From Sporosarcina sp. BI001-red (lineage in GTDB: Bacteria; Bacillota; Bacilli; Bacillales_A; Planococcaceae), in assembly GCF_003384035.1 (NCBI RefSeq), contig NZ_QQAK01000001.1, forward strand, positions 31,852 through 95,851: a stretch of DNA of 64,000 bases. Direction: 5' to 3'. The notes beneath the pieces were generated by a model. The model ran no database searches and was not told the origin of the DNA. It saw nothing but the letters and a program-made list of their open reading frames with translations. The first letter of the stretch is position 1. Each line of letters starts with the position of its first letter. Shown here piece after piece: positions 8,409 to 16,423 of the stretch. The translations under genes were made by a program, and so were the position numbers.

Positions 8409-8475
8409 TAACGTACCTGGACCACACATGATTCTGAGTAGTGTCTAAATCGTATATGGTCCAGGCACCGATTAG
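8409..8475. repeat. Family B palindromic repeat (copy B4)
   Basis: TAACGTACCTGGACCACACA pairs with TATATGGTCCAGGCACCGATTAG around ATTCTGAGTAGTGTCTAAAT. Confidence 0.85.
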
Positions 8476-8512
8476 TTAGTGAAATCAAAAAGAGTCTTAC
8501 TAGGAGAATTCT

Positions 8513-8656
8513 ATGTTCCTACAACAATTTATGACTCGTCAATTTCCTAGATTAGAACTTCTAGCGTCACTTTTCTGTTCTTGACCGTTCGGTATCCGTT
8601 TTGAACTTGGAATTAGTGACGGGTCAGCTAATATCCATGGGCAACCATCCTACTAA
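8513..8656 (+). pseudogene. DUF3885-like gene fragment with nonsense codon
   Basis: After TAGGAG, ATG 8513 begins MFLQQFMTRQFPRLELL and stops at TGA 8582-8584. Reading on in the same frame gives PFGIRFELGISDGSANIHG, which with the preceding residues matches the start of DUF3885 proteins (pattern LFYxWPxGIRFELG). The TGA replaces the conserved Trp codon TGG. Similarity then ends at a TAA (8654-8656) 3 bases before repeat A3. The rest of the roughly 200-residue protein is gone. Function of the family is unknown. Confidence 0.65.
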
Positions 8657-8658
8657 TA

Positions 8659-8733
8659 TTGGCTGCCTGTGCATGACACAACTCTGGAGCGATTCTGAAT
8701 AGTGTTCGAGTTGTAGGGTGCACAGGCAACCCA
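8659..8733. repeat. Family A palindromic repeat (copy A3) with adjacent partial copy
   Basis: The best A copy: GGCTGCCTGTGCA and ACACAACTC pair with GAGTTGT and TGCACAGGCAACC around GATTCTGAATAGTGTTC. A lone arm, GGCTGCCGGTGCACAGGCAGC, itself a small palindrome, follows at 8742-8763. Confidence 0.9.
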
Positions 8734-8852
8734 AAATGAAAAGGCTGCCGGTGCACAGGCAGCGCTGGCTAGAGTAAAAGCTAGGCCATGGTTATACTGT
8801 TGAGCTAAGGAATGTTAAATTAAGAAAACTTCTAAAATAAGGAGGAGATCGG

Positions 8853-9053
8853 ATGGCAAAAAAAATTCATGTTTATGACATTACCGTTTCAACCGGAGAA
8901 CAGTTTAAAAATGTACGAATTGAAGGCTCAATTAGCAGAAAATATACAGGCATTGCGACAGATTTCATTCCTGTAAAGAATGAGGAAGGTCAAACGGTCG
9001 AATTAACAAAATATCAAATCGTTAAAGCCGTATTGGTGAATGTTGAAAAGTAA
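8853..9053 (+). CDS. Conserved hypothetical small protein (66 aa)
   Basis: ATG 8853 is preceded by a strong AAGGAGGAG. The product begins MAKKIHVYDITVSTGEQF and contains alternating short strands, with no signal peptide or membrane helix; it looks like a small beta-rich cytosolic protein. I do not recognise a named family. Good ribosome site, normal codon use and a terminator downstream support a real gene. Confidence 0.75.
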   Translation: MAKKIHVYDITVSTGEQFKNVRIEGSISRKYTGIATDFIPVKNEEGQTVELTKYQIVKAVLVNVEK

Positions 9054-9126
9054 AGGATACAATTGTTCGCCGGACGAATGCTTTACTAATAAAATAGTAG
9101 TGCTTCAAACCAGCAATTTAAAATGA

Positions 9127-9235
9127 GCTGCCTGTGCACGACACAACTTCAGAACGGTTCTGAATAGTGTTCAAGTTGTGCGTTACAGGCAACCGAAAAT
9201 TCGTGTTCGAGTTGTGAGGTACACAACAGGCAACT
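9127..9235. repeat. Family A palindromic repeat (copy A4) plus partial tandem half
   Basis: 9127-9194 is a full A copy (GAGCTGCCTGTGCACGACAC to GTGCGTTACAGGCAACC). 9201-9235 repeats only the second half (GTGTTCGAGTTGTG to CAGGCAACTC), a tandem partial duplication. Confidence 0.85.
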
Positions 9236-9236
9236 C

Positions 9237-9269
9237 AAAACCCGATAGCAGATTTGCTATCGGGTTTTT
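9237..9269. terminator. Bidirectional terminator between the 66-aa gene and degV
   Basis: CCCGATAGCA (9241-9250) pairs with TGCTATCGGG (9255-9264), flanked by AAAA on the left and TTTTT on the right. It serves convergent genes. Confidence 0.85.
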
Positions 9270-9297
9270 GAGTGGAAATTTATGATGAAGCAGCTAC

Positions 9298-10149
9298 TTA
9301 CACTTCCAGCCCTGCAATACCAAATCCTCCAGGACCGGAATGCGTCGAGATCATCGCTCCAGCCTCAATCCACATACTATTTTCGAATCCTTGTTCCATC
9401 GCAATTTCATCGATCCGTTGTTTGATTGTCTCGCTGAGTCCAATCGAATAAATGAAATAAATCTGCTGTCTGTCGATGTTGTATTGCTGTAGATAATCAT
9501 GAAACAGACTTACAGTGACCTTCTCCATCTTACCGCGGTATTTCCTAGTCGACATAAGCTTACCGTCCACTAATTCAATACACGGCTTGATTTTCAGCAA
9601 CGCGCCGCCAAGATACGCCATATTGCTGACTCGTCCGCCAGCCCGCAGAAAATCCAGGCTGCCGGGAAGGAAGGCTAGTCGTGACTTCGGAACCTTAGCC
9701 TCAATCATCTCCACCAGACGTACAGGATCGATGTCAGGCTCTTCTTCGAGCAAGGCAGCCGCATACATCACAACTGCAATCAATCCGCCCGTGACGTTCA
9801 ACGCATCAAGTAAATAAATATCCTTTATATCTTCCGCAGCCGTCAACGCATTCTGATAGGAAACAGACGCTTTTGATGTATAACCTATATGAATAATGAC
9901 GCTTTGAGGAAACTCCGTCCGGATAGTTTTGAAAAACTCCTGGTACTCATGCATATTCGTAGCAGCAGTGGAAGGGATTTTTTTCGTGCGGTTATAAAAA
10001 TCAAAGATATCTGCTACAGGCAAATGACCGTCCAAATAGTCTTTGCCGTCCATGATGACGTGCATCGGTACTATATGTATATTGTGCTTCTTCGCTAGAG
10101 ATTCCGGCAGATCGGCACCGCTTTCGGTTGTTAGGATGATTCTTGCCAT
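9298..10149 (-). CDS. DegV family fatty-acid-binding protein
   Basis: A 283-residue cytosolic protein of the DegV/FakB family, which binds a fatty acid and can present it to the fatty-acid kinase FakA for phospholipid synthesis. Visible family features: N-terminal ILTTESGADLP, the PSTAATN loop with the ligand-contacting Ser/Thr, GSLDFLRAGGRV, and the C-terminal STHSGPGGFGIAG segment. The start ATG (10149-10147) is preceded by GGAGGCGACACAT on the minus strand. The length is normal. Which fatty acid it binds cannot be read. It is convergent with the 66-aa gene and monocistronic. Confidence 0.9.
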   Translation of the reverse strand: MARIILTTESGADLPESLAKKHNIHIVPMHVIMDGKDYLDGHLPVADIFDFYNRTKKIPSTAATNMHEYQEFFKTIRTEFPQSVIIHIGYTSKASVSYQNALTAAEDIKDIYLLDALNVTGGLIAVVMYAAALLEEEPDIDPVRLVEMIEAKVPKSRLAFLPGSLDFLRAGGRVSNMAYLGGALLKIKPCIELVDGKLMSTRKYRGKMEKVTVSLFHDYLQQYNIDRQQIYFIYSIGLSETIKQRIDEIAMEQGFENSMWIEAGAMISTHSGPGGFGIAGLEV

Positions 10150-10457
10150 TATGTGTCGCCTCCAGTTTGTGTTGTGTGGGTTCGTGTATGTAGTTTCACT
10201 ATACAGGATATGTGGGTCGGGGATGTTTGATTAATGAAATAAATGAAGTGTGCTTAAGAGGAATAGTAGTTGCTTGTGTGTATGACACAACTCCTGAACG
10301 GTTCTGAATAGTGTTCGAGTTTTGCGGTACAGAGGCAACCCAAATGCAGGCACACAAATTTAGTTTGCAAGAAGAGGTAAGTGTAATGTCTAAATGCTAT
10401 ATTATAATTACCATAACCTTGGAAATAGATTAAAAAATCAGAAAGTAGGCGATTATT
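10150..10457. other. Intergenic region between degV and the AIM24-like gene
   Basis: Holds repeat A5 (10269-10341) and, around 10396-10410, an AT-rich TATATTATAATTACC stretch that could contain a -10 element. Nothing else recognised. Confidence 0.5.
10269..10341. repeat. Family A palindromic repeat (copy A5)
   Basis: AGTTGCTTGTGTGTATGACACAA, core GGTTCTGAATAGTGTTCGAGTT, closing GGTACAGAGGCAACCC. Confidence 0.8.
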
Positions 10458-11219
10458 ATGTTTACGATCAAAAACTTTGAAGACAATGAGAATGTAAAAG
10501 TCAGGGAAGAGCTAGGCCCTTTTAAAGTAGTAGAGTTTCAAAGAGAATTAAGTATCGATCGTGCTAGTGCTCAATCGGCTTATTATGCTTCTGAAATGAA
10601 TGTACGAAGAAGATAGCTAGTATGCGATGTTAGTCAGTCGAACATAACGATTCAGGCAGGAGCCATGCAATGGATGGCAGGAGATGTGAGAGCGACCACT
10701 GGCATTAAGGGTGTAGGAGACTTTATTGGAAAAACGATTAGGGGCAAAATGACCAAAGAATCGGGCATCAAACCTGAATACACGGGAACCGGTACACTTG
10801 TTTTGGAACCGACGTTCAAGCATATATTACTATTGGATGTTGACGAGTGGAATCAGTCACTCGTCATTGAAGATGGACTCTTTTTGGCTTGTGATTCAGG
10901 ATTAAAACATAAGGCTGTGATGCGCACTAATCTTTCTTCTGCTGCATTGGGCGGGGAAGGTCTTTTCAATCTTGGACTGACCGGACAAGGAACGATTGCA
11001 CTGGAATCTTCCGTATCGAGAGATGAACTTATAGAAATCGAGTTAGAAAACGATGAGTTAAAAATCGATGGAAATATGGCGATTGCTTGGTCCGGCGGTT
11101 TAGAATTTACTGTCGAGCGTTCTGGCAAAACAATTATGGGTTCGGCGGCTTCAGGCGAAGGATTGGTAAATGTCTACCGCGGAACAGGCAAAGTATTAAT
11201 GGCGCCGTTCCTTCAGTAA
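10458..11219 (+). pseudogene. AIM24-family gene interrupted by an in-frame TAG codon
   Basis: ATG 10458 (GAAAGTAGGCG upstream) begins MFTIKNFEDNENVKV, the usual AIM24-family start, and runs 52 codons to TAG 10614-10616. The same frame then continues without break to 11219 through the conserved blocks QAGAMQWMAGDV, TGIKGVGDF, FLACDSGLKHK, GEGLFNLGLTGQGT and SAASGEGLVNVYRGTGKV. The expected residue at the stop is probably Gln (family pattern NVRxxQLVxD), so one C-to-T change would explain it. Without the stop the protein would be 253 residues. The second part could be reinitiated at ATG 10665, but no strong ribosome site precedes it. AIM24 proteins form trimeric beta-barrels of unclear function. 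Confidence 0.8.
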
Positions 11220-11232
11220 AATCGGGTGTGTG

Positions 11233-11286
11233 ATACCTGTGTGAAAAACAAACGAACCTGTTTGTTTCTTACGCAGGTATTTTTAT
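11233..11286 (+). terminator. Terminator after the AIM24-like gene (family C-like hairpin)
   Basis: ATACCTGTGTGAAAAACAAAC (arm ending 11253) pairs with GTTTGTTTCTTACGCAGGTAT (11260-11280), followed by TTTTAT. The arms resemble shortened family C arms, so a C repeat may have become a terminator. Confidence 0.7.
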
Positions 11287-11409
11287 TCATAAACTTCCAT
11301 GGAACCTCCGTGAAAGTTGAAGCTCGCAACTTTCAAACACCCTCCCTCGTCCATACTATGCTGTCCATTACGACTAAAACTTCGCAGTCAAAAAAGCAGG
11401 AGAATCGAT

Positions 11410-13458
11410 ATGAAAAGATCCGAATATAAAGAACAACATAAAAAAACAATGAAAAAGAACCGCAGCATGAAGAAAAAGATCATTCGTTTCGTGTGTGTCG
11501 GTGTCGTGCTTGCTGTCCTTTGTGTACTACTTGTACTGAATCTCTTCATCACATTCAGCGATGTCAGTAAACTCGAAGAACCCGCACCGCGATCGACGGT
11601 TATTTATGATCCGAATGGAGAAGTGATCAGCACGGTGTCGAATTCGAAAATTGAGGGTGTATCGATCGACCAGATTCCGAAAACGCTGATTGAAGCTGTT
11701 ATTTCCGTGGAAGATCAACGGTTCTACAAACATCACGGTATTAATTATTTGAGGATGGGGCGCGCGTTACTGGAGAATGCGTCCAAAGGAAAAATTGTAT
11801 CGGGAGGCAGTACGATTACGCAGCAGCTTGCGAAAAATGTGTTTTTGACGCAGGAGCGTACGTACTCTCGTAAGTTCAAGGAGCTGATCCTCGCAAAGAA
11901 GATTGAACGGGTGTATTCGAAAGAGGAGATCATGGAACGGTACTTGAACCAAATCTATTTCGGGGATGGGGCATGGGGTGTCCAACGTGCGGCACAGACT
12001 TATTTCGGTAAAGATGTCAGCGATTTGACGTTAAGCGAATCTGCGACACTCGCAGGGATCATTAAAGCTCCTTCGAATTTATCGCCTAAGAAAAATATGG
12101 AAAAGTCGGTGAAGCGGCGCAATTTAGTGTTGTCGCTGATGTTGCGTGAACAGTATGTTAGTCAGGAAGAATATGATGAAGCGATTGGACAGAAGCTGGA
12201 ACTGGCCGATTCGACAGTGCCGCATGATGAAGAGAACTATCCGTATTATATCGATCGTGTAATAGACGAAGCGGTGAATACGTACCAGTTGACGAAGGAT
12301 CAAGTACTGTCCGGTGGATTGCATATTACAACTGAAATCAATCCGGTCGTTCAGAATGCGCTCGAAGACGTGTATGCAGACAACAGCAATTTCCCAAAGA
12401 GCACCCCGGATCAGCTTTTACAGAGTGCCTCTGTTTTCGTAAATCCTAAAACGGGCGGAATCCTCGCGTTAGTCGGTGGGCGAGGAGAGTATACGCAAGG
12501 ACGCTTCAACAATGCGACCGATCTCATCCGGCAGCCTGGATCTGCGCTAAAGCCGCTTGCCGTTTATACTCCGGCACTTGAGAACGGGTACCATATGTCA
12601 GATTTGCTTATGGATGAACCGATCGATGTGGGTGGATACTCTCCGAAAAACATAGATCAGCACTATAGAGGGGAAGTGACGATGTACGAGGCGCTTGCGC
12701 AATCGTATAATGTTCCTCCCGTCTGGTTGTTGAATCAGATTGGCGTGCAAGAAGGCGTGGATTCGGTGGAACGGTTTGGGATTCCATTGACAAAAAACGA
12801 CCGTACGCTTGGATTGGCACTTGGAGGTCTGGACAAAGGAACCTCTCCCTTACGGATGGCGCAAGCGTTTTCCGCGTTTGCGAATGATGGCGTGATGGAG
12901 GAAGCTCATGCGATTACAGAAATTAAAGATTCGGAAGGAAAAGTGCTCGGGAAGTGGCAGGGAGAGTCCGTGCAGGTGACGGATGCGGAAGTTGCCGAGC
13001 AAATGACTCATATGCTGCAAGGCGTTGTAGAGGAAGGAACTGGGAAAAAGGCACAGATTTCCGGTATGGACGTAGCGGGGAAAACGGGCACCACACAGCT
13101 CCCGTTTGAAGGAGTGGACGGTTCCAAAGATCACTGGTTCGTCGGCTATACTCCTGACATCGCCGGTGCGGTCTGGCTCGGATATGATCATACAGACGCC
13201 GACCATTATTTAACCTCTACCAGTAGTTTTACCGCACCGCCCATTTTCGCGAAGGTTGTTTCACAATCAGCCAGTGAATTATCTACGAAGGACTTTGACT
13301 TGTCGTTAATTAAAGATGAACTAAAAGAGCTGGAGAAGCAGAAGAAAAAGACGAAGAAAGAAAGAGGAAAGAAAGAGAAGAAAAAAGAAAAGGACGAGAA
13401 GCGAAAAGACTTTTGGGAGAGTATCGAAGAGTGGGGACAGAAGTGGTTTAACGATTAA
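11410..13458 (+). CDS. Class A penicillin-binding protein (PBP1A/2C-like)
   Basis: A bifunctional peptidoglycan synthase, membrane-anchored with both enzyme domains outside. ATG 11410 follows AAGCAGGAG; a longer frame from 11317 lacks a ribosome site. Of 682 residues, a basic cytosolic tail precedes a single helix (about 22-45). The glycosyltransferase-51 domain follows, with catalytic Glu in [12 protein letters not shown] (E101), [12 protein letters not shown] and the second conserved block YLNQIYFG. The transpeptidase domain carries S378-xxK (QPGSALKPL), SYN near 432 and KTGTT near 558. The C terminus is a very Lys/Glu-rich tail (about 640-670). It probably acts in growth or sporulation wall synthesis. 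It is monocistronic and followed by repeat B5. Confidence 0.93.
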   Translation: MKRSEYKEQHKKTMKKNRSMKKKIIRFVCVGVVLAVLCVLLVLNLFITFSDVSKLEEPAPRSTVIYDPNGEVISTVSNSKIEGVSIDQIPKTLIEAVISVEDQRFYKHHGINYLRMGRALLENASKGKIVSGGSTITQQLAKNVFLTQERTYSRKFKELILAKKIERVYSKEEIMERYLNQIYFGDGAWGVQRAAQTYFGKDVSDLTLSESATLAGIIKAPSNLSPKKNMEKSVKRRNLVLSLMLREQYVSQEEYDEAIGQKLELADSTVPHDEENYPYYIDRVIDEAVNTYQLTKDQVLSGGLHITTEINPVVQNALEDVYADNSNFPKSTPDQLLQSASVFVNPKTGGILALVGGRGEYTQGRFNNATDLIRQPGSALKPLAVYTPALENGYHMSDLLMDEPIDVGGYSPKNIDQHYRGEVTMYEALAQSYNVPPVWLLNQIGVQEGVDSVERFGIPLTKNDRTLGLALGGLDKGTSPLRMAQAFSAFANDGVMEEAHAITEIKDSEGKVLGKWQGESVQVTDAEVAEQMTHMLQGVVEEGTGKKAQISGMDVAGKTGTTQLPFEGVDGSKDHWFVGYTPDIAGAVWLGYDHTDADHYLTSTSSFTAPPIFAKVVSQSASELSTKDFDLSLIKDELKELEKQKKKTKKERGKKEKKKEKDEKRKDFWESIEEWGQKWFND

Positions 13459-13472
13459 AAAGTGGTACTTAG

Positions 13473-13540
13473 TAACGTACCTGGACCACGTACAATTCGG
13501 AATAGTGTCTGAATTGTATGCGGTCCAGGTACCGATTAGT
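13473..13540. repeat. Family B palindromic repeat (copy B5)
   Basis: TAACGTACCTGGACCACGTA pairs with TATGCGGTCCAGGTACCGATTAG around AATTCGGAATAGTGTCTGAATT. It starts 15 bp after the PBP stop codon. Confidence 0.9.
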
Positions 13541-13677
13541 CATAAAAAATGATAACTGTTGAGTTCTGTTACGACTTAATGCATTTCGTGTAGCGATGTG
13601 GGATTCAGGGTATAGATAACTTGAAGCATATTGAAGGAATCATATGAGAGTAATTACGAGAAGGAGTGTGTATTGAT

Positions 13678-14610
13678 ATGAAAGCAATTGTAATTGAACA
13701 ATATGGCGGCTCGGATCAGTTAGTCGAGAAAGACCTCCCAAAACCAGATATAAAAGATGATCAAGTGTTAATTGAAATGCATGCGACGTCCATTAATCCG
13801 ATTGATTGGAAAGTAAGAGAAGGCTATATGAAAGACGGGATGCCGTTTGAATTTCCGTTAATTTTAGGATGGGATGCAGCAGGAGTGGTCAGTGAAGTAG
13901 GAAGTAAGGTGACTACATTCAAAAAGGGAGATCAGGTATTTGCACGTCCTGCCATGGAAAATGGCACATACAGCGAGTATGTCGCTGTCGATGAAGACTT
14001 AGTCGCGTTAAAGCCAGATCACCTGAGCTTTGAAGAAGCAGCTTCTGTACCGCTTGCAGGTTTGACGGCTTGGCAGTGTCTGGTAGACTTCGGACAAGTT
14101 AAAAAAGGAGATCGAGTGCTGATTCATGCAGGTTCTGGCGGTGTGGGGAGCTTTGCTATTCAGATTGCTAAAAGTTTCGGAGCGCACGTTTTGTCTACAG
14201 CGAGTGGTAAAAATGAAGCCTTTTTGAAAGAGCTCGGGGTTGATGAATTCATTGATTATAAAACAACTGATTTTACAGATGTTGCAAAGGACGTCGATTT
14301 GGTTGTGGACACAATGGGCGGTGACATTTTAGAGAAGAGTTTTGACGTAGTGAAAAAAGGTGGCCGTCTCGTCTCCATCGCGGGTCAGCCAGATGCTGAA
14401 AAAGCGAAAGACAAAGGAATCACTGCGGAATCTCTATGGCTGAATCCGAATGGAAAACAACTCGCAGAACTTGGTGAACTGATGGAAGAGGGAAAAGTAA
14501 AAGCACATATTGGTCATACGTTTCCGTTGACAGAAAAGGGACTGCGGGAAGCGCATGATTTAAGTGCAACGCATCATGCCAAGGGGAAGATTGTGATTAA
14601 AATTCAATAA
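13678..14610 (+). CDS. Zinc-independent quinone oxidoreductase-like MDR enzyme
   Basis: A 310-residue NADP(H)-dependent reductase of the medium-chain dehydrogenase superfamily. ATG 13678 is preferred: AAGGAG (13661-13666) ends 11 nt before it, whereas GTG 13666 overlaps that site. The N-terminal GroES-like domain (INPIDWKVREGY, LGWDAAGVV) lacks the zinc-binding Cys cluster. The Rossmann segment has VLIHAGSGGVGSFAIQIAK near 145-163. It probably reduces quinones or unsaturated carbonyls; the substrate is unknown. It stands alone, with terminators downstream. Confidence 0.9.
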   Translation: MKAIVIEQYGGSDQLVEKDLPKPDIKDDQVLIEMHATSINPIDWKVREGYMKDGMPFEFPLILGWDAAGVVSEVGSKVTTFKKGDQVFARPAMENGTYSEYVAVDEDLVALKPDHLSFEEAASVPLAGLTAWQCLVDFGQVKKGDRVLIHAGSGGVGSFAIQIAKSFGAHVLSTASGKNEAFLKELGVDEFIDYKTTDFTDVAKDVDLVVDTMGGDILEKSFDVVKKGGRLVSIAGQPDAEKAKDKGITAESLWLNPNGKQLAELGELMEEGKVKAHIGHTFPLTEKGLREAHDLSATHHAKGKIVIKIQ

Positions 14611-14651
14611 GATTCCCTGCTGGAGTCTTTAACCGTTCAATTGTGCTGTCG

Positions 14652-14690
14652 GCCTTCTTTAGATACTGCTATCTGAAGAAGGCTTTTTTC
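14652..14690 (+). terminator. Terminator of the MDR gene
   Basis: GCCTTCTTTAGATA pairs with TATCTGAAGAAGGC across a 4-nt loop, followed by TTTTTTC. Confidence 0.9.
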
Positions 14691-14779
14691 ACGCAGACAT
14701 TTAGTCTTATCGACAATCGCAAGCGGTTAAGCATATCCTTAAACTGCCTCCATACTCAGTGACGAATAATAGAATCGAA

Positions 14780-14818
14780 AAGACTGCCTCTGATGTATCA
14801 ATAGAGGTGGTCTTTTTT
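14780..14818 (+). terminator. Second terminator-like hairpin
   Basis: AAGACTGCCTCT (14780-14791) pairs with AGAGGTGGTCTT (14803-14814), followed by a T tract. It may stop readthrough before the ECF operon or close a lost transcript. Confidence 0.7.
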
Positions 14819-15037
14819 GTGTTTGCAAGATTGATGTGCAAAGTGAAGAATCCCTTTTAACTTTGTCAGTACCTATTAGAAACGTTTACTGAACGCAAAG
14901 AAAATCGTCTGAAATAAAAGCTATGTATTTGAAATTCTATAGTCTATAATAGTCATGTCTTGTGTAAAGACAGCAGTAAATATAAATCGTTCTGCAAAGA
15001 TAAAATAGTTTCACAAATTGAATGGGGGAATTACTCA
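14819..15037. other. Leader region of the ECF transporter operon
   Basis: An AT-rich stretch with a TATAAT at 14945-14950, but no -35 at good spacing. I see no convincing conserved riboswitch core (no thiamine, cobalamin or FMN box). Confidence 0.4.
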
Positions 15038-15640
15038 ATGACGAAAAAAAGTATGTGGTCTTTAAAGTTTTCTACAGCTGCACTTGTCCTAATTCCAGCG
15101 GCAATCGGCATTAACTATCTTGGGAAGTTATTCGCTGAACTATTAAGATTGCCACTATGGCTGGACTCGATTGGAACAGTGCTCTCCAGTATGTTAGCGG
15201 GTCCCATTATTGGCGCACTCACAGGGATCATTAATAATATCATCTATGGCTTTACCGCTAGTCCAGTATCGTTTGTCTATGCAATTACATCAGGGGTTAT
15301 CGGCCTAGTTGTCGGAATCATGGCTTATAGAGGTTGGATCGCTTCCATCGGACGGGCGCTTGTTTTAGGGCTCGTGGTTGGCGTGATTGCTGCCACAGTT
15401 TCTACACCGCTGAATATCCTGTTTTGGGGAGGACAAACGGGTAACATCTGGGGAGATGCCTTATTTGCAACAATGATTGCGCATGACTTGCCTTTATGGT
15501 TCGCTTCGTTTGCTGACAGTCTTGCTGTAGATGTACCCGACAAAGTTGCGACAGTTATAATCGGCTTCCTGATATTCAGAAACTTGCCTAAAAACTTAAC
15601 ACATATGTATGATAGACGTTCAGAAATTGACCGACTGTAA
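15038..15640 (+). CDS. ECF transporter substrate-binding (S) component
   Basis: A 200-residue integral membrane protein. ATG 15038 follows GAATGGGGG; the frame open from 14960 has no ribosome site. About six hydrophobic helices are visible, with the LWLDSIGTVLSSMLAGP and GALTGIINNIIYGF segments typical of vitamin-type ECF S components. It would bind a small nutrient and dock on the T/A module encoded immediately downstream (15 bp to the T gene). The substrate cannot be read, and no riboswitch or biosynthetic neighbour gives a clue. Confidence 0.85.
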   Translation: MTKKSMWSLKFSTAALVLIPAAIGINYLGKLFAELLRLPLWLDSIGTVLSSMLAGPIIGALTGIINNIIYGFTASPVSFVYAITSGVIGLVVGIMAYRGWIASIGRALVLGLVVGVIAATVSTPLNILFWGGQTGNIWGDALFATMIAHDLPLWFASFADSLAVDVPDKVATVIIGFLIFRNLPKNLTHMYDRRSEIDRL

Positions 15641-15655
15641 GCGAGGAGGAGTACC

Positions 15656-16423
15656 ATGAAGAATGGGACGTTCTATGTAGAGAAAGCTTCGATTGTTCAT
15701 AACGTCGATCCATTATCCAAATTGCTATTCGTTTTTGTTTCCGTGGCGATAACGTATATGTTATCCAATCAACCAGTTGTTTCAGGCGTCCTGGCCTTTA
15801 CACTTTTGCTGTTGCTGCTTGGGAAAGTCCTGCATAATGTCCTTCCGATTATCGGACTTAGTCTCGTTCTCATTTTCTCGATTATTGTCGTCCAAGGATT
15901 TTTCCACCCTGATCGGTCGACTGTCTGGTTCACGATTGGTTCTGTTCCTATTTATAAAGAAGGTTTTTCTTATGCACTTTTGCTGACACTTCGCGTTTTG
16001 AATATGGTATGTGCGTTCGGAGTTCTGATTCTGACGACTAAGCCCGATGATTTGGTCCAATCGCTCATTCGTAAAGGAATGTCACCCAAAATAGGTTACG
16101 TCCTTTTATCAGTACTACAAATCCTCCCTCAAATGATAGCAGCAACTGGCAAAATCACAGATGCACAGCGCGCTCGCGGAATGGAAACTGAAGGAGGATT
16201 ATCAACACGTGTAAAATCATTCATCCCATTACTTACTCCCGTTGTATTGAATTCTATCAATGATACCCGGGATCGTTCGATAGCTCTTGAAATCCGAGGA
16301 TTCAACTCAACAAGCGAACGGACCTTTCTTCATGAGACCAATCACTTTAAATATGGGTTCGTAATAAAAATTCTATTGGCGGCATCATTGGCCGCAGTAA
16401 TTGCCTGGAGGATTTTCATATGA
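15656..16423 (+). CDS. ECF transporter transmembrane (T) component
   Basis: A 255-residue EcfT/CbiQ-type coupling protein with several membrane helices, preceded by GAGGAGGAG. The two coupling-helix signatures are visible: AQRARGMETEG (about 173-183) and ALEIRGF (about 213-219), the Ala-Arg-Gly-type motifs that contact the ATPase dimer. It lies between the S gene and the ATPase gene, whose start overlaps its stop (ATGA), so translation is probably coupled. Confidence 0.92.
   Translation: MKNGTFYVEKASIVHNVDPLSKLLFVFVSVAITYMLSNQPVVSGVLAFTLLLLLLGKVLHNVLPIIGLSLVLIFSIIVVQGFFHPDRSTVWFTIGSVPIYKEGFSYALLLTLRVLNMVCAFGVLILTTKPDDLVQSLIRKGMSPKIGYVLLSVLQILPQMIAATGKITDAQRARGMETEGGLSTRVKSFIPLLTPVVLNSINDTRDRSIALEIRGFNSTSERTFLHETNHFKYGFVIKILLAASLAAVIAWRIFI

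Noticed and set aside
14819..15037. Riboswitch before the ECF transporter operon
   Set aside because: No conserved riboswitch core could be recognised by eye; the stretch is simply AT-rich with one weak -10.
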